DNA of 64,000 nt from an uncultured bacterium. GTDB lineage: Bacteria > Muiribacteriota > Ozemobacteria > Ozemobacterales > Ozemobacteraceae. The notes under the pieces were generated by a model. The model worked only from the letters and a program-made list of their open reading frames with translations, was not told the DNA's origin and searched no databases. Made by a program: the position numbers and the translations under genes. Positions 26,152-35,100 of this stretch are shown in pieces. Numbering within the stretch: position 1 is the first letter of the stretch; each line of letters opens with the position of its first letter. The stretch is from positions 620,001-684,000 of the forward strand of contig CALEDQ010000008.1 of the NCBI GenBank assembly GCA_937949615.1, read 5' to 3'.

Positions 26152-27123
26152 TTGAAGAACCGCAAGACCAGGCTGTTTGTCTGCCTATTGCTTGTCATCG
26201 CCGTAATGGGCCTGCAGACCGGCTGCCAGAAAAAAGAGCGCCAAAGTAAAAAATCCGTTAAGCTTTCAGAATCGGTCAGAAACATACCCGTTTCAGAGCT
26301 TCTGCCAAAAACTAAAAACGTCACCGGAAAATTCAAAAACGGTGTTTCAGAGAAAGTTCTCGATGAGTATATGTATGGCACCCTTGCCGGTCAGTATGGC
26401 AAGATTGACACCGCCGAAAAACATCTGCTGAAAACCATCAAAATGGAACCGCTTTTCGTCGACGCTTATCACAACCTTGGTCTGGCCTACTACAAAAAAG
26501 GGCGTATCGACGAAGCCATCAGATGCTGGCGAAAAGCACTGGAGCTGGCGCCATCATACGCCGAAACTTACTACAATCTGGCGATCTTCATGCTCGACAT
26601 GAATCGTGAAGCTGATGCCATCGAACTTTTCAACATCTGCACGAAATATGAACCCTTCCATCTCAAGGCCAGATACGCCCTCGGGACCATCGCCCAGAAA
26701 AAGGGGCAGAACAAAGAAGCTATCCGCCATTTCCGCGCTTACCAGAGCAAAGACAAGGGTGACGTCAGAGTCCTGATTGCACTTGGAGAACTATATCTGC
26801 TCGAAGGGCAGCTCGACGCCTCTCTCAAAGAATTCGAATCTGCCGCCCGCATTGACGACAAGAACGGCAAGGTGCATTATCAGCTCGGCGTAGCCTATCA
26901 CCGCCGCGGCCTGCTCGACCATGCAATTCTCAACTATAAGCGCACCACCGAGCTGATGCCCAACCATGTCGATGCGTTCGTCAACCTTGGCGATATCTAC
27001 GTTGCCCGCAAAGAGTTCGCCTCGGCACTCGCCTCATACAACGCTGCCCTGTCGATCGACCCGACCAATACCTATGCGGCACGCAAAGCCAAACAGGCCG
27101 AAGCCAAACTTCTGGAAAAATAA
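26152..27123 (+). CDS. TPR-repeat lipoprotein
   Basis: The 323-residue lipoprotein (signal ending MGLQTGC, Cys about 25) has a short basic linker and seven or so TPR repeats from about residue 70 (AYHNLGLAYYKKGRIDEAI, TYYNLAIFMLDMNREADAI, VHYQLGVAYHRRGLLDHAI and others). It has a TTG start with AGGAG seven bases upstream; no better start exists. A likely scaffold in the periplasm or on the outer membrane, comparable to PilF-type pilotins, but specific evidence for that is lacking. Confidence 0.78.
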   Translation: MKNRKTRLFVCLLLVIAVMGLQTGCQKKERQSKKSVKLSESVRNIPVSELLPKTKNVTGKFKNGVSEKVLDEYMYGTLAGQYGKIDTAEKHLLKTIKMEPLFVDAYHNLGLAYYKKGRIDEAIRCWRKALELAPSYAETYYNLAIFMLDMNREADAIELFNICTKYEPFHLKARYALGTIAQKKGQNKEAIRHFRAYQSKDKGDVRVLIALGELYLLEGQLDASLKEFESAARIDDKNGKVHYQLGVAYHRRGLLDHAILNYKRTTELMPNHVDAFVNLGDIYVARKEFASALASYNAALSIDPTNTYAARKAKQAEAKLLEK

Positions 27124-27125
27124 AC

Positions 27126-27383
27126 TTGAGACTGCTGCGCAACCCCGAACCCCCACGAAAAAAACTCTCGGCCGGTGAAAAAGTGCGCCTTGCAATTCTC
27201 GGCAACCGGCTGAATATGACCAGCGACGAAGCCGGTCGTCTGCTCGACGACCTGCAGAACGAAATTGCCTCGATTCTTGGGGTCACTCCGGCTGCCGTTT
27301 CGCCTGATACCGAATTCGCCGGTCGCGATCTTGACCTTGTATTTACCCTCAACAAACAAAACACACCCAAAGCAAAAAGATGA
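27126..27383 (+). CDS. Small MinE-like protein
   Basis: This 85-residue protein resembles the cell-division topological factor MinE: an N-terminal hydrophobic/basic stretch, then (K/E)-V-R-L-A-I-L-x-x-R (compare E-R-L-x-x-x-x-x-x-x-R in MinE), L-x-x-L-Q-N-E-I-x-x-I, and a V-S-P-D-T-E-F / D-L-D-L-V-F-T-L end matching the beta-strands of the MinE dimer domain. The usual K-Y-V-x-I-D segment is replaced. MinE normally stimulates MinD; no minC or minD is in the window. TTG start two bases after the previous stop; overlaps the next gene. An alternative is an unrelated small helical protein. Confidence 0.5.
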   Translation: MRLLRNPEPPRKKLSAGEKVRLAILGNRLNMTSDEAGRLLDDLQNEIASILGVTPAAVSPDTEFAGRDLDLVFTLNKQNTPKAKR

Positions 27384-29083
27384 AAAATGTAATTGAAGCT
27401 CTCTCACACTGGGAACTGCTCGAAATCGAAAAACCGGCCCGCTACCTCGGCGGTGAAGTCAATCAGGCTGCTGCAAAAGAATCACCCGCGCTGCGCACCT
27501 GCCTGGTTTTTCCTGATCTCTATGAACTGGGCATGTCGAACCTTGCCCTGAAAATTTTTTATGAATCTCTGAATCAGCGCCCTGATATCGTCGCAGAAAG
27601 AGCCTTTTCGCCATGGCCAGACTTCGAGAGTCTGCTGCGCCGGCGAGGTCTGCCGCTTTATGGCCTTGAATCAGGCATGCCGCTCAAAGATTTTGACGTC
27701 ATCTTCGTTACCCTGCCCTACGAAATGACCTTTACCAATGTTCTCAACATTCTCGATCTCGCCGGCCTGCCTCTGTCATGGAAAGACAGAAACGATGGCC
27801 CGCTGGTGATTGCCGGCGGCCCGTCAGCGTCAAACCCGCTGCCGGTAGCTAAATTTATGGACGCGGTGTTGATTGGTGATGGCGAAGAAGCAATCCTCGA
27901 AATCTGCGACAGCCTGATAGCTGCCAAAAAGGCCGGTGCCAGCCGCTCTGAAACAAGACAGGCTCTGACAAAAGTTGAAGGGCTCTGGGTGCCTGAATTC
28001 CCAGGCCGGGTAAAACGTCGCGTCTTTAAACTCTTTTCGCAGAGTCAGCCGCCCCTCAAACCGGTAGTTCCAAATGTTCAGGCAATTCATAACCGTGCCC
28101 CCCTCGAAATTTTCAGGGGCTGTATGAAGGGCTGCCGTTTCTGCAATGCCGGCTTCTTCTACCGCCCCAAACGCGAGCGCTCGGTTGAAGACCTGGTAAA
28201 ATACGCCAGCGATCTGTTGCAGAATACCGGTGAAGAATCACTTGGGCTGCTTTCGCTGTCGACCTCTGACTACAACCACCTTGAAGACCTGATACGCAGC
28301 CTCGATAAAGGCAAGCTTTACCCGGAGCAGAGCGTGTCGATACCGTCAATGCGCATGAACGACAATACCATCGCCCTGCTCGACGCTACACCGCACATTC
28401 GCAAAGGTGGCCTGACTTTCGCCCCCGAAGCCGGAACTCAGCGACTGCGTAACGTCATCAATAAAAACGTCACCGAAGAAGACATCATCAGCGTCATGAA
28501 GGCCACCGGCGGCTCAGACTACCGTACCGTCAAACTCTATTTCATGATGGGGCTGCCTTTCGAAACCGACGAAGACATTCACGGCATCGTCGATCTCGTT
28601 AAAAGACTCGAAGCAATCGGCAAAACCACGAAGCCACGCAAACAGATATCAATCAGCCTTTCAGGTTTCGTGCCCAAACCGTTCACGCCGTTTCAATGGT
28701 CTGAACAGGCAAGCATGGCTGAGTTGAAGCGCAAGCGCCAGATAGTCTGCCGTGGCCTCGAAAACGGCAGCAGTCGCGTCTCGTGGCGCGAAGAATTCCT
28801 CTGTCTGCTTGAATCAGTGCTCTCACGCGGCGATGAAAAGATCGGTGAACTCATCGAAAGCGCCTTCAGAAACGGCTGCAAATTTGACGGCTGGCATGAA
28901 TTTTTCGCAAGAGACAAATGGGAAAAAGCGTTTGCCGAAACCGGGATCAACGCAGAGGATTATCTGCGGGCCCGCCCGCTCGATGAGCAGCTTCCATGGG
29001 ATTTCATCGATTTCCAGGTGCCACGCGCCTATCTCGAAAACGAATACCGGCTCGCGACCCAGGCAGCAGGAGAACAGGCATGA
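27380..29083 (+). CDS. B12-binding-type radical SAM protein, TIGR03960 family
   Basis: The 567-residue protein has an N-terminal cobalamin-binding-like Rossmann domain (about 35-185) followed by a radical SAM core with the C-x3-C-x2-C motif RGCMKGCRFC (Cys248, Cys252, Cys255) binding the [4Fe-4S] cluster. The blocks G-L-T-F-A-P-E-A-G-T-Q-R-L-R and Y-F-M-M-G-L-P are typical. TIGR03960 proteins almost always precede the TIGR03936 partner and RNase G, exactly as here. The reaction is not known to me; a tRNA or ribosome-linked modification is often supposed. Confidence 0.9.
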   Translation: MKNVIEALSHWELLEIEKPARYLGGEVNQAAAKESPALRTCLVFPDLYELGMSNLALKIFYESLNQRPDIVAERAFSPWPDFESLLRRRGLPLYGLESGMPLKDFDVIFVTLPYEMTFTNVLNILDLAGLPLSWKDRNDGPLVIAGGPSASNPLPVAKFMDAVLIGDGEEAILEICDSLIAAKKAGASRSETRQALTKVEGLWVPEFPGRVKRRVFKLFSQSQPPLKPVVPNVQAIHNRAPLEIFRGCMKGCRFCNAGFFYRPKRERSVEDLVKYASDLLQNTGEESLGLLSLSTSDYNHLEDLIRSLDKGKLYPEQSVSIPSMRMNDNTIALLDATPHIRKGGLTFAPEAGTQRLRNVINKNVTEEDIISVMKATGGSDYRTVKLYFMMGLPFETDEDIHGIVDLVKRLEAIGKTTKPRKQISISLSGFVPKPFTPFQWSEQASMAELKRKRQIVCRGLENGSSRVSWREEFLCLLESVLSRGDEKIGELIESAFRNGCKFDGWHEFFARDKWEKAFAETGINAEDYLRARPLDEQLPWDFIDFQVPRAYLENEYRLATQAAGEQA

Positions 29084-29772
29084 ACAGCGAAATAAATCAG
29101 AGCCGCCCCGAAGTAAAAGTCAGGGTCGAATACAGTAAAACCTGCCAGTCCCGATATATCGCCCACCTTGATACCATTGACGTTATCTGCAAGGCTCTCA
29201 GACGCCTGCAGCTGCCTTATGCCGTAACTCAGGGCTGCCATGTCAGACCAAAGATCAGCTTTGGCCCGCCTTTGCCCCTTGGCCATGCCAGTTATTGCGA
29301 ATATTTTGTTCTGGTACTGACCGAACCGGTCGACTCGCAGAAACTCCAGGAATCGCTGAATCGCGAACTCCCAAGCGGCATGAGGGTGATTTCGATCATC
29401 AATCCTTATGTGGAAACGCGAAAAGGCAATTTTGGCGAAAAACTGCATTACCGGTTTTCGTTCACCCGCGCAGAAGCTGCAGAGACAGCGCGACAATGGC
29501 TGCTGAACCCTGAAACCTCTTTTTCAGCCGAAAGCAAAGGCAAAACCCGGACCTACATGATCAAAAGCGCCATTCTTGGTGCCAGTCTCGCAGATAATGA
29601 CAGCCTGATTCTTGAAGCTGATTTTATTCAGGGTCAGGCCGATGTACCATCGGTTTCGAAAATTGTCACGGCTTTAGCCGGCTTTCTCGACACCCAGAAA
29701 GATTGTCTCAAGCTGATAGAGAGGGTATCACTCAGCGAATTGCAACAGAAACAGGAGATTTCAGCGAATTGA
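29080..29772 (+). CDS. Radical SAM-linked protein, TIGR03936/DUF2344
   Basis: The 230-residue partner of the preceding enzyme: R-V-E-Y-S-K-T-C-Q-S-R-Y-I-A-H-L-D and RPKISFGPPLPLGHASYCEY are the DUF2344 signatures. In many genomes it is fused to the TIGR03960 protein. Start at 29080 overlaps the upstream stop (ATGA); an in-frame ATG at 28996 would overlap the neighbour by 88 bases and does not match the family start. Confidence 0.9.
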   Translation: MNSEINQSRPEVKVRVEYSKTCQSRYIAHLDTIDVICKALRRLQLPYAVTQGCHVRPKISFGPPLPLGHASYCEYFVLVLTEPVDSQKLQESLNRELPSGMRVISIINPYVETRKGNFGEKLHYRFSFTRAEAAETARQWLLNPETSFSAESKGKTRTYMIKSAILGASLADNDSLILEADFIQGQADVPSVSKIVTALAGFLDTQKDCLKLIERVSLSELQQKQEISAN

Positions 29773-31454
29773 ACAGAAAAATTCTCGTAAATATCGGCCC
29801 TTATGAATCGCGGGCCGCGATCATTGAAAATGGCAAACTCGTCGAACTGTTATACGAAATTCAGGACAGCGAAAAAATCGTCGGCTGCATTTACAAAGGC
29901 CGCGTTGCCAATGTCGTAGCCGGCACTCAGAGTGCGTTTGTCGACATCGGCATTCACAAAGACGCCTACCTGACCCTTACCGGCGTTGAAACCAACGACG
30001 ACGAAGACCTTAAAGACATCTTCCGCAGCCCGATCCAGGACCAGCTCAAAGTTGGCCAGGAAGTAATCCTGCAGATTCTCAAAGAGCCCACCCCCACAAA
30101 AGGCCCGCGCTCGACCATGACCATTTCTTTTCCCGGTCGCTATCTGGTCTTCATGCCAAAGGTCGATCACGTTGGAGTGTCGCGCAAAATCAATCAGGAT
30201 CGCGAAAGAGACCGACTGCGCGCCATTGGCAAGCGCATCGCCCCCAAAGGTAGCGGAGTTGTCTTCAGAACGGCTTCTGAAGGGCTTGAAGAAAGCGTAC
30301 TCAAAGCCGATCTCGACCTGCTGGTAAAGATGTGGCGCAAAGTTGAAGGCAAAATTGCCAAATCACCGCCGCGCACGATGCTGCACCGTGATATCCCCCT
30401 GCCGATGAAAGTAGCGAGAGACTTCTTCACCGACGATATCGAAGAAATGATCATCGATTCAGAAGAAGCCTACAAAACCATTATCGAAGACTGCGAATTT
30501 CTTTCGCCTCTGCAGAGAGCCTCGCTCGAACTGTATAAAGACAAAACCCCGATTTTTGAAAAGTTCGGCATCGAAAAAGAAATCGAGCGGGCCCTGGCCC
30601 GCAAGATCTGGCTTGATTCAGGCAGTTACATCTTCATCGACAAGACTGAGGCCATGTACTGCATCGATGTCAACAGCGGCAGGTTTTCCGGCGGGTCTGA
30701 TCTTGAAGAAACAGTCTTCAAGGTCAATCTTGAAGCCGCCCGTGAAATTGCCAGGCAGATCAGACTGCGCAATCTTTCAGGCATGATCATCATCGATTTT
30801 ATCGACATGGAAGCACCGTCGCACCGGGCGCAGGTCTTGAAAACTCTGCGCGAGGGTTTCAAAGGCGACCGCAATAAACCGAACATCCTCGATTTCTCTG
30901 AACTTGGCCTTGTTCAGATGACGAGACGTCGAACTTCGGCAAGTCTTGATGAAATAAGAAAAGCCATCTGCCCATGCTGTCAGGGAGCCGGCAAAACCCT
31001 CTCGGCCGCCACCGTTGCCAACCAGATCCGCGCCGGATTGATCGACGAAGCAAAGCGCTACCAGACCGACAGGATTATTCTCAACGCCCACCGCATGGTT
31101 ATCGATCATCTGCGCGGCAAAGACAACAGCGGCATCAGAGAACTCGAAAACCAGCTGCGCCGCAAGCTCATTCTCAAACCGGCCAGCAGTTTCGACATCG
31201 AAACCTTCAAGATCGAGCCGGTCATGGAAAGGCCGGTAAAGCCGGGTAGACGGCAGAACGAAAGACAACCGCACGCCGCGCAAAACCGCGAGATTGCAGC
31301 AGAACCGATTGAAACGACTGCCGAACACGACGAGACCCCGGAACAGGGAATGTTGCCAGGTCTCGCAGAAAACGTTCCGGAAAATATTTCAGAAAGCGCT
31401 CCTGCAATCGATCACAGCGAAAACCATGGAGAAAAGGATGAAAGTAACGCCTAG
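29769..31454 (+). CDS. rng: Ribonuclease E/G
   Basis: The 561-residue endoribonuclease begins LNRKILVNIGPYESRAAIIE, like RNase G. An S1 domain follows (Y-K-G-R-V-A-N-V-V-A-G-T-Q-S-A-F-V-D-I-G), then the catalytic DNase I-like part with D-V-N-S-G-R-F and I-I-I-D-F-I-D-M (metal-binding Asp residues), and the Zn-link CPCCQGAG. It processes rRNA and mRNA. The C-terminal 60 residues are low complexity. The start is a TTG at 29769 overlapping the previous stop (TTGA) with AGGAG ten bases upstream. Confidence 0.94.
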   Translation: MNRKILVNIGPYESRAAIIENGKLVELLYEIQDSEKIVGCIYKGRVANVVAGTQSAFVDIGIHKDAYLTLTGVETNDDEDLKDIFRSPIQDQLKVGQEVILQILKEPTPTKGPRSTMTISFPGRYLVFMPKVDHVGVSRKINQDRERDRLRAIGKRIAPKGSGVVFRTASEGLEESVLKADLDLLVKMWRKVEGKIAKSPPRTMLHRDIPLPMKVARDFFTDDIEEMIIDSEEAYKTIIEDCEFLSPLQRASLELYKDKTPIFEKFGIEKEIERALARKIWLDSGSYIFIDKTEAMYCIDVNSGRFSGGSDLEETVFKVNLEAAREIARQIRLRNLSGMIIIDFIDMEAPSHRAQVLKTLREGFKGDRNKPNILDFSELGLVQMTRRRTSASLDEIRKAICPCCQGAGKTLSAATVANQIRAGLIDEAKRYQTDRIILNAHRMVIDHLRGKDNSGIRELENQLRRKLILKPASSFDIETFKIEPVMERPVKPGRRQNERQPHAAQNREIAAEPIETTAEHDETPEQGMLPGLAENVPENISESAPAIDHSENHGEKDESNA

Positions 31455-32142
31455 AAGTGTTCTGCTGCTGGCTCTTCTTTTCTGCTGCACGACCCTGGAT
31501 GCAGTTGAGATCAGGTATGCCTTCCGCAAGGGCTATACCTATTCATACCAGTATATTCAGCAGAGTACCGGCAAGGTTCAGACCTTTACTTCCAGCCCAT
31601 CAGCCAGTCAGCCGGCATCGACAGCAGAATTCACGCTCAAGGCAATCGATTTTCAGGATGGTGCTTTCATCGTCGATATTGGCGACAAAAACTCGACCTA
31701 CAGGCGTTATCTCAGAGAAAACGGCGAGATCAAAGGGGCGCCGGCCGAATCAGGGCAGACAATACCCTTTTTTATGCCACTGCCAGACGGTGACTGGAAA
31801 GTTTCAGAAAAACGCCAGATAAAAAAAGACCTTAACATCGGCGGCAAGCCGGTGCCGGCAGCCTGGAACCTGCTCCTGAAGTCTGTCGACAACGAGAAGG
31901 GGCTGGCCGAAATTCTATTTGCGGCAACCATGAAACTGCCTGACGACCGTTTGCGGCAAAAAGCCTTCAGCCTCAAAGGCCGACTGCTGTTCAATCTTTT
32001 TGAGGGTGTCGTGCATCAGGCCGACTGGCAGACCTCATATAAATTCACTTTCATCAACAAGGAATTCGCAGTCACCCGCAATCTCTGGGACTTCGAGAAA
32101 CAGGTCAGCCACAGTCTGAAAATGACCGGAATGCAGGAGTAA
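31438..32142 (+). CDS. Secreted protein of unknown function
   Basis: This 234-residue protein has a signal peptide (about 1-23, cut after TLDA) and then a beta-rich sequence beginning with a Y-x-F-x-x-G-x-x-Y-x-Y-x-Y pattern, seen in several families of unknown lipocalin-like or DUF6263-like proteins. The ATG at 31438 (GGAG six bases ahead) overlaps the end of rng by 17 bases. I do not recognise the family with confidence. It is followed three bases later by another secreted unknown. Confidence 0.65.
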   Translation: MKVTPRSVLLLALLFCCTTLDAVEIRYAFRKGYTYSYQYIQQSTGKVQTFTSSPSASQPASTAEFTLKAIDFQDGAFIVDIGDKNSTYRRYLRENGEIKGAPAESGQTIPFFMPLPDGDWKVSEKRQIKKDLNIGGKPVPAAWNLLLKSVDNEKGLAEILFAATMKLPDDRLRQKAFSLKGRLLFNLFEGVVHQADWQTSYKFTFINKEFAVTRNLWDFEKQVSHSLKMTGMQE

Positions 32143-32145
32143 AAG

Positions 32146-33057
32146 ATGAAAAAGATTTTTCTGCTGCTTTCACTTCTTTGTGCAGGGCCAGTCCATGCCC
32201 AGGCACAGGCGAACAACATCACCTCACCATTCAAACTCTGGCTGTTGAACAATGAAGCCAGAGCCCTGTCTTCGTTAAGTTCTGATGAGATGTTGATCAG
32301 CAAAACCTCACTGCCCTTTTCATTCATGCCGCCGGCAACGCCGGCCGCAGCAAGGCCAGAAGAAAGGCTGTGGGCTATTCATCGCAAATTTTATGTATTG
32401 CTCGACGAGGTTCAGGGCACCTATACCCTGGCACGCCAGTTCGGCAACGGCAAGTTTTCTGTCGTTCTGAAACAGGCCAGACCAGAAACCTGGTCTGTGA
32501 TGCCTCTTCTGCAGTTATGCCCGGAACTGGTCAACCGCCTCGCCCCTGAGTTAAGGCGGGCTTTTCATCAGACCCTGCTGAGAGCTCTGAGTCTTGACCC
32601 GCAAAGAGACGCCGATCTCATGGCCAGACTTAACCGGGCGATCAAAAAACTTTCTGACGAAGAATTCAGACTGCTGAACGACTATTTTGCCTCCTTTGCC
32701 GCCCTGTTCCCATCTGACGGCAGCATCAAAGTTCTGCGCGGTTTCATCGAAACCGGCAGCAGGAAGCCTTTTGGCACTGGCATTAAAGAACTGTTCAGAC
32801 CGGTCGGCAGCCAGCCCGTTGAAGCTCAGGGCACCACAACCACCGCTGCCCCTGCAATTCTCGAGTCTGATGACCCGCTCGCAGAACTTGAAAGACTGGC
32901 TCAGTTCGACTCAGGCGAAATCAGCACTCTTGCTGAGCCCGCCTCAGAAACTGAAAGCATAGAAGAAGACTCCGACGCTCCGCCTGTAAAAACTCAGCCA
33001 ACCGAGCTTGAGCCGCCGCCGCCAGGCACCGATGATCTATTCAAAATATGGGATTAA
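32146..33057 (+). CDS. Secreted protein of unknown function with acidic tail
   Basis: This 303-residue protein has a signal peptide (about 1-20, cut after VHAQA), a largely helical middle part (about 60-215) and a disordered C-terminal third rich in Glu, Thr and Pro. No motif was recognised. It is the last gene of the 26-kb to 33-kb run and is followed by a strong terminator. Confidence 0.65.
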   Translation: MKKIFLLLSLLCAGPVHAQAQANNITSPFKLWLLNNEARALSSLSSDEMLISKTSLPFSFMPPATPAAARPEERLWAIHRKFYVLLDEVQGTYTLARQFGNGKFSVVLKQARPETWSVMPLLQLCPELVNRLAPELRRAFHQTLLRALSLDPQRDADLMARLNRAIKKLSDEEFRLLNDYFASFAALFPSDGSIKVLRGFIETGSRKPFGTGIKELFRPVGSQPVEAQGTTTTAAPAILESDDPLAELERLAQFDSGEISTLAEPASETESIEEDSDAPPVKTQPTELEPPPPGTDDLFKIWD

Positions 33058-33066
33058 ATCGTTAAT

Positions 33067-33105
33067 AAAAAACGGGCTGTCAGATCAGACAGCCCGTTTT
33101 TTATT
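33067..33105. terminator. Bidirectional Rho-independent terminator
   Basis: The arms CGGGCTGTC (33073-33081) and GACAGCCCG (33088-33096), loop of 6, are flanked by A6 and T6 runs. It separates converging transcription of the unknown-protein gene (plus) and rpoD (minus). Confidence 0.95.
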
Positions 33106-33118
33106 ACAGGTAAAAATA

Positions 33119-34120
33119 TCAGCGATGGTAGTATTCTTTCAGCTTTGGCGTCGAGTTGGCGCGCAGCTTTTTCAGCGCTTTTTCTTCGACCTGACGCACC
33201 CGCTCACGGGTTACCCCGAGAATTCTGCCGATCTCTTCGAGTGAGCGCGGCGTGCCGTCATCGAGACCGAAACGCAGCTTGATAACGATCTGTTCTCGAT
33301 CAGAGAGAGTCTCAAGAACGCGACCGATCTGATCGCGCAGCAGTGAGTCGATAACAGCCTCTTCGGGGCTGACAGCGTCATCATTCGAAATATAATTTTC
33401 GAGAGAAGTGTCTTCTTTGTTACCCACAGAAATCTCAAGCGAAACCGGTTCCTGAGTCAGACGCACCACTTCTTCGATGCGGTCGACAGGAATATCGACA
33501 CGGGCAGACAGCTCTTCCATGCTGGGCTCGCGGCCCTTTTCCTGGACGAACATACGAATCTGCTTGCGAACTTTGTTAACGATTTCCATGATATGAACCG
33601 GAATGCGGATAACTCTTGACTGCTCAGCGAGAGCGCGGGTTATCGCCTGCCGTATCCACCAGGTCGAATAGGTCGAAAACTTGTAACCCATCGTATAATC
33701 GAATTTTTCAATCGAACGCAGCAGGCCGAGGTTGCCTTCCTGAATCAGGTCGAGAAACAGCAGGCCGCGATTGGTGTATTTTTTGGCAATGCTGACCACC
33801 AGTCTAAGGTTAGCGGTAATCAAGGCTTCGCGTGCTTCGGGGTCACCTTCGAGAATGCGCCGGGCGAATTCCTTTTCCTGGTCATGGGTTGCCAGGCTGA
33901 GCTTGGTGAGCTGCTGCAGATAGAGCTTCACCGAGTCGTCAAAAATCGACTCTTCCTTGCGCTTCTCGCGTTCGTCCTGATGATCGACAACGTCTTCATC
34001 ACTTCGTTTGCGATAAGGCGAAGCAACCTTGATCTCTTCATGTGCGGGCTTTTTCCGGATTTCAACCGGCTTTTCAGCCTTGCCAGTCACTTCGCCTGCT
34101 TTTGGCTTGCTCTTAGGCAT
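33119..34120 (-). CDS. rpoD: Sigma-70 family RNA polymerase sigma factor (RpoD/SigA type)
   Basis: The 333-residue sigma factor has region 1.2 (DDSVKLYLQQLTKLSLATHDQE), region 2 (ALITANLRLVVSIAKKYTNRGL ... GNLGLLRSIEKFDYTMGYKFSTYSTWWIRQAI), region 3 and region 4 with LSDREQIVIKLRFGLDDGTPRSLEEIGRILGVTRERVRQVE. It lacks region 1.1 and instead has a charged 60-residue N-terminal extension. It is likely the main housekeeping sigma, but an RpoS-like role cannot be excluded without the rest of the genome. It overlaps accA by 8 bases and is the last gene of accD-accA-rpoD. Confidence 0.9.
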   Translation of the reverse strand: MPKSKPKAGEVTGKAEKPVEIRKKPAHEEIKVASPYRKRSDEDVVDHQDEREKRKEESIFDDSVKLYLQQLTKLSLATHDQEKEFARRILEGDPEAREALITANLRLVVSIAKKYTNRGLLFLDLIQEGNLGLLRSIEKFDYTMGYKFSTYSTWWIRQAITRALAEQSRVIRIPVHIMEIVNKVRKQIRMFVQEKGREPSMEELSARVDIPVDRIEEVVRLTQEPVSLEISVGNKEDTSLENYISNDDAVSPEEAVIDSLLRDQIGRVLETLSDREQIVIKLRFGLDDGTPRSLEEIGRILGVTRERVRQVEEKALKKLRANSTPKLKEYYHR

Positions 34121-35090
34121 GCTCCAGCTCCTCTTCGCGGGTGAATCTTCCCATGCCGCGAAACTTTTTGTAGCGTTCGTCCAATAATTTATCGGCGTTC
34201 ATCGCCAATAATGAAGGCAGATGTTTTTCGATCTGCTTTTTAATTTCATCGGCTGCCATCTGATGATTGCGATGCGCTCCACCAATCGGCTCAGGAAGTA
34301 TGCCATCGATGATCCCTGCTTCAAGCAGGTTACTGGCACGAAGCTTGAGCGCGATCGCCGCTTCTTTCGTTTTCGCCGGGTCGTTCCAGAGGATGGCGGC
34401 ACAGCCTTCGGCAGTAATTACCGAATAAACCGAAAACTCGAACATGAAAACCCGGTCACCGACGCCAATTGCCAGAGCACCACCGCTGCCGCCTTCACCT
34501 GTGACAAAGCAGAGAATCGGCACCCTGATACCAGACATTTCAGCGAGATTGCGGGCGATCGCATCGCTCTGACCTCGTTCTTCAGCACCAATGCCAGGGA
34601 AAGCCCCCGGAGTGTCGATAAAAGCGATAATCGGCAGGCCGAAGCGTTCAGCAGTGCGCATCATGCGCAGAGCCTTGCGATAGCCTTCGGGGTGCGGCAT
34701 ACCAAAATTACGGTAAATATTTTCTTCGGTATCGTGCCCCTTCTGGTGCCCGATAATCATCACCCGCTGCTCGCCAATTCGACCAATACCCGAAACAATT
34801 GCCGGGTCATCGCCAAACAGACGGTCACCGTGCAGTTCAACAAATTCTTCGCCACACAGATGTTTGATCAGATCAAGAGTCGATGGGCGATTGATGTGGC
34901 GGGCCACCTGGGTAATCTGCCACGGATCAAGATTGCCGTAGACATCATTTTTGAGGGCATCAACCTTCTCGGTAATCGCCCTGATCTCGCGCGAAAGGTC
35001 GACTTTGCCGGTTTCAGAAATGGCCTGCAGCTCTTTTATACGGGCTTCAAGCTCGATAATTGATTTTTCGAATTCAAAATCTTTTGCCAT
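34113..35090 (-). CDS. accA: Acetyl-CoA carboxylase carboxyltransferase subunit alpha
   Basis: The 325-residue AccA protein is recognised by F-E-x-x-I-x-x-L-E-A-R-I-x-E-L, RPSTLDLIKHLC, FVELHGDRLFGDDPAIVSGIGRI, NFGMPHPEGYRKALRMM and G-E-G-G-S-G-G-A-L-A-I-G-V-G-D, the last forming the oxyanion/CoA site. With AccD it moves carbon dioxide from carboxybiotin to acetyl-CoA to make malonyl-CoA. It follows accD by 10 bases. Confidence 0.97.
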   Translation of the reverse strand: MAKDFEFEKSIIELEARIKELQAISETGKVDLSREIRAITEKVDALKNDVYGNLDPWQITQVARHINRPSTLDLIKHLCGEEFVELHGDRLFGDDPAIVSGIGRIGEQRVMIIGHQKGHDTEENIYRNFGMPHPEGYRKALRMMRTAERFGLPIIAFIDTPGAFPGIGAEERGQSDAIARNLAEMSGIRVPILCFVTGEGGSGGALAIGVGDRVFMFEFSVYSVITAEGCAAILWNDPAKTKEAAIALKLRASNLLEAGIIDGILPEPIGGAHRNHQMAADEIKKQIEKHLPSLLAMNADKLLDERYKKFRGMGRFTREEELEHA

Positions 35091-35100
35091 ATGTACCCCG

